From: Chloroflexi bacterium CFX6
GTDB lineage: Bacteria; Chloroflexota; Anaerolineae; Anaerolineales; Villigracilaceae
DNA: 38,883 nt
Reading direction: 5' to 3'
Assembly (NCBI GenBank): GCA_030263595.1
Contig: SZPG01000030.1
Span: 1 to 38,883 of the forward strand
The position numbers were made by a program, and so were the translations under genes. Below the pieces are notes generated by a model. It worked only from the letters and a program-made list of their open reading frames with translations, was not told where the DNA came from and ran no database searches. Shown here piece after piece: positions 32,310 to 38,883 of the stretch (the stretch's first letter is position 1; each line of letters starts with the position of its first letter).

Positions 32310-34121
32310 ATGCCCTCATCTACAAAACTGACCCGCGCGCTCGTGGACGTTGCCATGGGGCGCCTCCCCGCCGACCTCGTTATATTGAACGGCAAATGGG
32401 TGTCCGTCCAGTCCGGCGAGATCATCCCCGGCTCGGATGTTGCCGTCAAGGACGGGCATATCGCCTACGTCGGCGAGGATGCCAGCCACACGATCGGCAA
32501 AAAGACACAAGTCATTGACGCAAAGGGACGTTATCTCGTGCCGGGCTTGCTCGACGGTCACATGCACGTCGAATCAGGCATGGTCACGGTCACGGAGTTC
32601 GTGCGCGCGGTTGCCGTGCGCGGCACAACCGGCATGTTCATTGACCCGCACGAGGTCGCGAATATCTTCGGTCTAAAAGGCGTGAAGTTGATGGTGGACG
32701 AAGCGCAGAAGCAGCCCATCCACGTGTGGGTGCAGATGCCCTCCTGCGTTCCCTCCGCTCCCGGGCTGGAGACCCCCGGCGCATCCATCGGACCGAAGGA
32801 GGTGGCGCAAGCCATGAAGTGGAAGGGCATCATCGGTCTGGGCGAGATGATGAACTATCCCGGCGTGGCGCAGGGCGACAGGAAGATGCTCGAAGAGATG
32901 TCCATTACGCACGCGCACGGCAAGATCATCGGCGGACATTACGCCTCGCCCGATCTCGGCATTCCGTTTCACGGGTACGCGGCTGGCGGCGTGGAGGACG
33001 ATCACGAAGGCACGCACCTCGAAGACGCGGTCGAACGCGTGCGGCAGGGCATGAAGGCGATGCTGCGTTACGGCTCCGCCTGGCTGGACGTGGCTTCGCA
33101 GGCGGGGGCGATCACGCAACTGGGTTTGGACTCGCGCCGCTTCATCCTCGTGACCGACGACTCGCACGCGCAGACGATCTCATACGATGGTCACATGGAT
33201 CGCGTCCTGCGTCACGCCATCGAACAGGGACTCGACCCGCTGACCGCCATCCAGATGATGACGATCAACACCGCCGAACATTTCGGTCTGTCGAAGGAAA
33301 TGGGCATGATCGCCCCCGGCCGCTGGGCGGACGTGGTGCTGGTGAAGGATTTGAAAAAGTTCAAGGCGGACGTGGTGATCGCCAAAGGACGCGTAATAGC
33401 CGAAGGTGGAAAGTGGAAGGTGGCTTTGCCGAAAGTCGCTTATCCCGCATGGGCGAGGAATTCGGTAAAGTTGAAGAGGAAGTTGAAGGCGGAGGATTTC
33501 AAACTTCCCTCACCCCTCACCCCTCCCCCTAAGGGAGAGGGGAAGGGGGTGAGGGTAAAAGCCAATGTGATCGGGATCATCGAGAATCAAGCCCCCACGC
33601 GACATTTGACTTTTGACCTTCGACCCGAAAACGGCGAGATCAAGACGGACATGGAACGCGACCTCGCCAAGGTCGCGCTCGTCGAACGTCACAAAGGCAC
33701 CGGCAGCGTGACGCTGGGACTGGTCAGCGGGTTTGGTTTTACCGAAAAATGCGCCGTCGCTTCGACCGTCGCGCACGATTCGCATCACATGATCATCGTC
33801 GGCACGGACGAGGCTTCGATGGCGGTGGCAGGCAACAGTCTCGCGCGATGCGGGGGCGGCCAGGTCGTCGTCAAAAACGGCAAAGTCATCGGTCGGGTGG
33901 AGTTGAAGATCGCGGGCATCATGTCCAACGAAAAAGCGGACGCGGTCGCGCGGAAGGCGGAAACGGTCCTGAAGGGGTTCAGGGCGTGCGGATGCAAACT
34001 CAACAATCCGAACATGCAGTTATCGCTGCTCGCGCTCGTGGTCATCCCCGAACTGCGCATTTCAGACCGGGGTCTCGTGGACGTGACCCAATTCAAATTC
34101 ATCCCCGTATTGGAGGAGTGA
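32310..34121 (+). CDS. ade: Adenine deaminase
   Basis: The 603-residue protein matches the AdeC/Ade family that converts adenine to hypoxanthine with metal ions. Motifs are GRYLVPGLLDGHMHVESGMVT (metal-binding HxH) near residue 77, TTGMFIDPHEVANIFG near 107, GEMMNYPGV near 177, HGKIIGGHYASP near 200, and the C-terminal SGFGFTEKCAVASTVAHDSHH near 475. Between the catalytic barrel and the C-terminal domain lies a repeat-derived insert, LPSPLTPPPKGEGKGVRV near residue 402. GGAGG precedes ATG 32310. Its TGA overlaps the ATG of the GntR-type regulator. Hypoxanthine produced would enter the same purine catabolic route as the neighbouring enzymes. Confidence 0.93.
   Translation: MPSSTKLTRALVDVAMGRLPADLVILNGKWVSVQSGEIIPGSDVAVKDGHIAYVGEDASHTIGKKTQVIDAKGRYLVPGLLDGHMHVESGMVTVTEFVRAVAVRGTTGMFIDPHEVANIFGLKGVKLMVDEAQKQPIHVWVQMPSCVPSAPGLETPGASIGPKEVAQAMKWKGIIGLGEMMNYPGVAQGDRKMLEEMSITHAHGKIIGGHYASPDLGIPFHGYAAGGVEDDHEGTHLEDAVERVRQGMKAMLRYGSAWLDVASQAGAITQLGLDSRRFILVTDDSHAQTISYDGHMDRVLRHAIEQGLDPLTAIQMMTINTAEHFGLSKEMGMIAPGRWADVVLVKDLKKFKADVVIAKGRVIAEGGKWKVALPKVAYPAWARNSVKLKRKLKAEDFKLPSPLTPPPKGEGKGVRVKANVIGIIENQAPTRHLTFDLRPENGEIKTDMERDLAKVALVERHKGTGSVTLGLVSGFGFTEKCAVASTVAHDSHHMIIVGTDEASMAVAGNSLARCGGGQVVVKNGKVIGRVELKIAGIMSNEKADAVARKAETVLKGFRACGCKLNNPNMQLSLLALVVIPELRISDRGLVDVTQFKFIPVLEE
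33507..33555. repeat. C/G-rich palindromic element inserted in frame in ade
   Basis: CCCTCACCCCT (33507-33517) pairs with GGGGGTGAGGG (33545-33555), with a second C-rich/G-rich arm pair inside. Same family as 19709-19758 and 31542-31582. Confidence 0.75.
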
Positions 34122-34837
34122 TGGCAAATTTTCCTTTTCAACGTTTGCAGGCGGACCTCGCCGCGCTGATCGCGCGCACGCCTGCGGGTGAAAGACTTAC
34201 TTCCGAACCGTATCTTGCGAAACAACTGGGCGTTTCGCGCGCCACACTGCGCGAAGCGATGCGCACGTTCGAAACGCAGGGATTGATCCGGCGTCGCCAG
34301 GGCTCCGGCACGTACGTGGTCGGCAAGGTGCCGGTGATCGATTCGGGGCTGGAAGTGTTGGAGAGCCTCGAGACGATGGCGCGCCGCATGAACCTGGCGA
34401 TCAGCGTCAACGATCTGCACATCGAACAGGCGAACGCCAACGCCGAGGCGGCGAAGAATTTGAACGTTTCGACGGGCGCCCGCCTCACGCTCGTCCGACG
34501 CGTGATGTGCGCCGACGGTCGTCCCGTCGCTTATTTGATGGATACCCTGCCCGCGACGGTGCTGGAACCGGACGACCTGCCCTCCGATTTCAGCGGTTCG
34601 GTCCTGGACTTTATGCTTGAGCGCGGCGATTCTCTGACCGTTTCCCGCGCCGCGATCAGCGCCACCAACGCCTCCGCCGATGTGGCGAAAGCGCTCGAAA
34701 TCCAGCGCGGCGACGTGTTGTTGCAGTTCAAGTCGCAGTTGTACGACGAGAACAACCGCATCGTGGATCATTCGACGGGATATTTCATCCCCGGTTATTT
34801 TCATTTCCACGTATTGCGGAAGATCGGAAGTTCGTAG
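34121..34837 (+). CDS. GntR-family transcription regulator with UTRA domain
   Basis: The 238-residue regulator has an N-terminal winged helix-turn-helix (SEPYLAKQLGVSRATLREAMRTFETQGLIRRRQGSGTYV, residues about 28-67) and a C-terminal UTRA-type ligand domain (TLVRRVMCADGRPVAYLMDTLP through STGYFIPGYFHFHV). The start overlaps the ade stop and GGAGGAG lies just before it, so the protein is made with the enzymes. It probably senses a purine or ureide intermediate and controls this cluster. The nearby candidate operator is not identified. Confidence 0.9.
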   Translation: MANFPFQRLQADLAALIARTPAGERLTSEPYLAKQLGVSRATLREAMRTFETQGLIRRRQGSGTYVVGKVPVIDSGLEVLESLETMARRMNLAISVNDLHIEQANANAEAAKNLNVSTGARLTLVRRVMCADGRPVAYLMDTLPATVLEPDDLPSDFSGSVLDFMLERGDSLTVSRAAISATNASADVAKALEIQRGDVLLQFKSQLYDENNRIVDHSTGYFIPGYFHFHVLRKIGSS

Positions 34838-34878
34838 CGGGCGAAGTCCTGCCGCAGAGACGCGAAAAAATAAGATAA

Positions 34879-35006
34879 CCGACGTTACACAGAAACGATT
34901 AAATCGGTCACCGTAATGCGACATTCATATCGCTCCTGCCCAGGAAACGCCTGAAAAACGGGACGCTACGCAATCTCGCGTTACGGGTATCAATGTGTAA
35001 CATCGG
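34879..35006. mobile_element. MITE-like element, copy B (128 bp)
   Basis: Imperfect 13-bp terminal repeats, CCGACGTTACACA (34879-34891) and TGTGTAACATCGG (34994-35006), one mismatch. Read on the minus strand it aligns through its whole length with copy A at 15963-16088. It fills most of the 231-bp gap before the YgeY-like gene. Confidence 0.8.
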
Positions 35007-35068
35007 TAGGATAGGAATCTCCGCATCCCGTTAACTCTGCGACTTATATTCATTATTCAGAGGTAAAA

Positions 35069-36268
<1,200 letters not shown>

Positions 36269-36289
<21 letters not shown>

Positions 36290-36338
36290 ACAAGTACACA
36301 CGTGACCTGTATACCTGTGTACTTGTTTACGTGTGTAA
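36269..36338. repeat. Octamer-periodic inverted array after the YgeY-like gene
   Basis: Units of about 8 bp (AGTACACA, GGTAAACA, GGTAAACA, AGTACACA) are followed by inverted units (TGTATACC, TGTGTACT, TGTTTACG). A 15-bp perfect stem, GTAAACAAGTACACA (36286-36300 with 36316-36330), results; a T6 run follows at 36341. It may double as a terminator. Confidence 0.75.
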
Positions 36339-36368
36339 TGATTTTTTCCAAACACAAGGAGTTTCAAC

Positions 36369-37322
36369 ATGCGTAGTTTTGCCGGTCGTGACATTCTTTC
36401 GCTCAAGGAGTTCGAGCGCAATGAATTCTTCCACGTCTTCGATGTGGCTCAGAAAATGGAGCCCATCGCCAGGTCCCGAAAGAACGTGGACATGCTCAAG
36501 GAAAAGACTTTGGTGACGGCTTTCTATCAGCCTTCGACGCGCACGCGCCTCGCGCACGAAGCCGCCATGCACCGCCTCGGCGGTCACGTCACCGGCTTCT
36601 CCGATGCCAAGATGACCCGCGCGGGGGATTTCTATCAGGAGTCCATCAAGGACACGGTCAAGATGCTGGAGTTCTACGGGGACGTGATCGTGATGCGCCA
36701 TTTCCAGCAGGGCGCGCCGCACGAAGCCGCGAAATGGGCGAGCATCCCGATCATCAACGGCGGCGACGGCTGGGGCGAACACCCGACGCAGATCCTCACC
36801 GACTTGTATACCGTCCTGCGCGAAAAAGGTCGCATTGACGGATTGAAATGGCTGGCGGTCGGTGACATGCGGATGCGGACAATGCACTCGCTCGGCTATG
36901 CCCTCAGCCAGTTCGATTGCCCGATCACGTTCGTTGCGCCGCCCGATATGAGCCTCACCGATGAGTTCAAGGCGGAACTCAAGCAGTACAGCGTGGACTT
37001 CAAGGAAACCGATCACGTGGAGAAGGCGATAGGCGAAGCGGATGTGATCCTGGTCGAACCAGTCGTCCAGCCCGATTACACCAAGTCACGCGATGAGCGC
37101 ACGGGCGAACTGGACCTGACGCCTGCCAACTACAAGATCACGCGCCAACTGCTCGAGACCAAAGCCAAACCCGACGCCATCCTGCTCCACTCCCTGCCGC
37201 GCATGGACGAGATCCCCACCGACGTGGACATCACCAAATGGTCGCGCTACTGGCAGGAGGCGTTCAACGGCGTTGTGATGAGGATGACGCTGCTGGCGCT
37301 GGTGCTGGGTGCGATGGAGTGA
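36369..37322 (+). CDS. Aspartate carbamoyltransferase-like enzyme
   Basis: The 317-residue protein has the carbamoyl-phosphate site FYQPSTRTR at residues 52-60, INGGDGWGEHPTQILTDLYT near 133 and LLHSLPRMDEIPTDVD near 275, closest to aspartate carbamoyltransferases. AAGGAG precedes ATG 36369. It could be the anabolic PyrB, but it sits between YgeY-like and YgeW-like genes, so a catabolic role (running toward carbamoyl phosphate from a ureido compound, yielding ATP) is plausible. No regulatory PyrI subunit is present here. Repeat arrays lie on both sides of the gene, and the downstream one begins at its stop codon. Confidence 0.82.
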   Translation: MRSFAGRDILSLKEFERNEFFHVFDVAQKMEPIARSRKNVDMLKEKTLVTAFYQPSTRTRLAHEAAMHRLGGHVTGFSDAKMTRAGDFYQESIKDTVKMLEFYGDVIVMRHFQQGAPHEAAKWASIPIINGGDGWGEHPTQILTDLYTVLREKGRIDGLKWLAVGDMRMRTMHSLGYALSQFDCPITFVAPPDMSLTDEFKAELKQYSVDFKETDHVEKAIGEADVILVEPVVQPDYTKSRDERTGELDLTPANYKITRQLLETKAKPDAILLHSLPRMDEIPTDVDITKWSRYWQEAFNGVVMRMTLLALVLGAME

Positions 37323-37323
37323 G

Positions 37324-37467
37324 AGTCTGATGGTCTGGAGTCTAATAGTCTGGAGTCTAATAGTCTGGAGTCTGATAGTCTCATAGTCTAAAGGTTGTTG
37401 GATCATCTGACTAACGACTATCAGACTATCAGACTATGAGACTAGCGACTATCAGACTATCAGACTC
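37324..37467. repeat. Inverted octamer array between the carbamoyltransferase and S23 genes
   Basis: The left half (37324-37390) is built of TGATAGTC-type 8-mers alternating with TGGAGTC 7-mers; the right half (about 37409-37467) is built of the complement, GACTATCA. The centre is about 37391-37408. The two halves can form a long imperfect hairpin. Confidence 0.85.
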
Positions 37468-37483
37468 ACAAGGAGTTTAAGGA

Positions 37484-37976
37484 ATGGCGAAGGCGCGGCG
37501 TTTCGAGGATTTGATTTGCTGGCAGAAGGCGCGTGTGCTGGCGAATACCATTACTGACTCTGCATCCCAGCTTCTCGAAGGATTTCAAATTGCGCGATCA
37601 GATTCTGGACGCCTCCGGCTCCGTTATGCACAATATCGCCGAGGGTTGCGATTCGGGGACCGACCCTGAGTTCATCCGTTTCTTGAAGATAGCGCGTCGT
37701 TCGGGCAGCGAGGTCCAATCCGAACTTTACCTGGCGCTCGATCGCAAGTACATCACGGACATTGAATTGAAACGGGCGTACGATCAGGCTGACGAGGTCA
37801 AACGACTCATCAACGGCTTGATCGCCTTCCTCCGAAAAAGCGGTCAAAACACTTCCGGCAAAATCTCTGAGGACCAGGGCGACTATTCCTTTGCTCCTGA
37901 TGAGGACCCTGCCGATCAAGACGAAGAAGAAATGGACAACGACCAGCCCGACGAAGATCAAACCACAGAAGATTAG
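37484..37976 (+). pseudogene. Four-helix-bundle (S23/IVP) protein gene with frameshift
   Basis: ATG 37484 (AAGGAGTTTAAGGA upstream) encodes MAKARRFEDLICWQKARVLANTIT, the standard start of S23/IVP four-helix-bundle proteins; that frame then degenerates. The family sequence resumes in another frame at about 37573 (FSKDFKLRDQILDASGS), continuing through NIAEGCDSGTDPEFIRFLKIARRSGSEVQSELYLALDRKYI to about residue 125 and an acidic tail (DEEEMDNDQPDEDQ). A net frameshift lies at about 37555-37573. It may be an inactivating change or a read error. Related proteins are coded in 23S rRNA intervening sequences and resemble Avd of diversity-generating retroelements, but no such context is visible here. 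Confidence 0.78.
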
Positions 37977-37982
37977 TCTATA

Positions 37983-38230
37983 GACTATCAGACCATCAGA
38001 CTATCAGACCATCCGACTATCAGACTATCAGACTATCAGACTATCAGACTATCAGACCATCAGACTATTCGACTATCAGACCATCAGACTATCAGACTAT
38101 CAGACCATCAGACTATCAGACCATCAGACTATTCGACTATCAGACCATCAGACTATTCGACTATCAGACCATCAGACCATCAGACTATTCGACTATCAGA
38201 CCATCAGACCATCAGACTATCAGACTATCA
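37983..38230. repeat. Direct octanucleotide array, 31 in-phase units
   Basis: The stretch is 31 consecutive 8-bp units with no phase slip, drawn from GACTATCA, GACCATCA, GACTATTC and one GACCATCC. All face the same way. There are no spacers. It fills the 271-bp gap between the S23-like gene and the YgeW-like start; AGGAGA follows just before ATG 38248. Confidence 0.95.
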
Positions 38231-38247
38231 AACCAGGAGACTAAACT

Positions 38248-38883
38248 ATGCAAACCAACCTACGCGGCCGCGACCTGATCGGCGACCTCGATTTCAGCAA
38301 GGAGGAAGTCGAAACCGTTCTCGACGTGGCATTCGACCTCAAACGCAAACGCGCCCTGGGCGAACTGCATCCCTACCTGCGCGACAAGGTGCTGGCGATG
38401 CTGTTCTTCTTCTCGTCCACGCGCACGCGCGGATCGTTCGAAGCGGGCATGGCTCAACTCGGCGGACATGCCGCATTCATCGAAAGCAAGACCACCCAGA
38501 TCGCGCACGGCGATACGCCCGTCGAGATCGGCGAGATCTTCGGACGCTACTTCGACGGCATCGCCATCCGTCACGTGGACTGGAGGGTGGGCAACCAATA
38601 CATCAACGACGTTGCCAAATACTCGCGCTCGCCCGTGTTGAACATGCAATGCGAGATCTATCATCCCTTTCAGTGCCTCGCGGATCTAATGACCATCATG
38701 GAGAAGAAGGGACGCGACCTGCGGAAGAAGCGGATCGTCGTCTCGTGGGCGTATGCCGCTTCATATCAGAAACCGATCTCGGTACCCCAATCCCTGATCC
38801 TGCAAATGCCCCGCTTCGGCATGGACGTTGTGCTGGCTCATCCGCCCGAATTCAAACTCATGCCCGACATCGTGGAGGCGGCA
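38248..38883 (+). CDS. ygeW: YgeW-like knotted carbamoyltransferase, N-terminal part
   Basis: ATG 38248 with AGGAGA upstream opens a frame of 212 residues that runs off the window. FFFSSTRTRGSFEAGMAQLGGHA near residue 50 is the carbamoyl-phosphate motif in the YgeW form (SSTRTR rather than PSTRTR), then HVDWRVGNQYINDVAKYSRSPVLNMQCEIYHPFQCLADL and RKKRIVVSWAYAASYQKP, which fits the knotted YgeW/ornithine-type branch. YgeW belongs with YgeY in anaerobic purine degradation. About 180 C-terminal residues are missing because of the window edge. Confidence 0.88.
   Translation, partial: MQTNLRGRDLIGDLDFSKEEVETVLDVAFDLKRKRALGELHPYLRDKVLAMLFFFSSTRTRGSFEAGMAQLGGHAAFIESKTTQIAHGDTPVEIGEIFGRYFDGIAIRHVDWRVGNQYINDVAKYSRSPVLNMQCEIYHPFQCLADLMTIMEKKGRDLRKKRIVVSWAYAASYQKPISVPQSLILQMPRFGMDVVLAHPPEFKLMPDIVEAA

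Noticed and set aside
37484..37976. An Avd protein of a diversity-generating retroelement
   Set aside because: There is no reverse transcriptase and no template/variable repeat pair in the window, so only the fold-level resemblance remains.
37983..38230. A CRISPR array
   Set aside because: The units are 8 bp and contiguous with no unique spacers, and no cas genes are near.

Overview
The window is a GC-rich bacterial chromosome segment with dense, mostly operonic genes and Shine-Dalgarno-led starts. Gene content (an Hdr-Mvh electron-bifurcating hydrogenase in a non-methanogen setting, a fused transaldolase/glucose-6-phosphate isomerase, a CarD-like regulator, a collagen-stalked multihaem lipoprotein, many short palindromic repeats) suggests an anaerobic or facultative member of the Chloroflexota, probably Anaerolineae. 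The phylum is an inference from protein flavour; no rRNA is present to settle it.

Layout. 1-5938: end of hdrB, hdrA (with an apparent frameshift), mvhD, mvhG, mvhA and a hydrogenase maturation protease, closed by a perfect 13-bp hairpin. 6075-9127: two multihaem c-type cytochromes, one membrane-anchored with a NapC/NirT-like start and one lipoprotein with a Gly-X-X collagen-like stalk. 9220-13863: mostly minus-strand genes: a membrane zinc-ribbon protein, panE, panB, an Lgt-like protein and a TlpA-like thioredoxin, with a small YtxH-like gene on plus. 13949-21094: a pentose-phosphate block (tkt, rpiB, tal-pgi) interrupted by an AT-richer island holding a DUF433 antitoxin, the 5' stub of its toxin and a BglII-like endonuclease/MT-A70 methyltransferase pair. 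21103-25131: two FemAB-like acyltransferases, a methyltransferase and a flippase-like membrane protein. 25503-26352: RRM RNA-binding protein and CarD-like regulator. 26481-30378: minus-strand accessory island with an antitoxin-like orphan, a second restriction-modification system and two tandem AbrB-type antitoxins without toxins. 30487-38883: purine catabolism (8-oxoguanine-deaminase-like amidohydrolase, cupin, adenine deaminase, GntR regulator, YgeY-like hydrolase, an aspartate-carbamoyltransferase-like enzyme, and the start of a YgeW-like carbamoyltransferase).

The most distinctive feature is the repeat landscape. There are (i) octanucleotide arrays in inverted and direct orientation around a broken four-helix-bundle (S23/IVP) gene, 31 in-phase 8-bp units in the largest; (ii) two copies of a ~125-bp MITE-like element; (iii) a separate ~152-bp palindromic element flanked by a 10-bp direct repeat that looks like a target-site duplication and appears to have split a tightly coupled operon while duplicating its ribosome-binding site; (iv) a REP-like family with GTCATTGC ends; and (v) a C/G-rich palindrome inserted in frame inside three unrelated enzymes. 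Two separate restriction-modification systems and several toxin-less antitoxins mark the same region as a site of repeated gene gain and loss.
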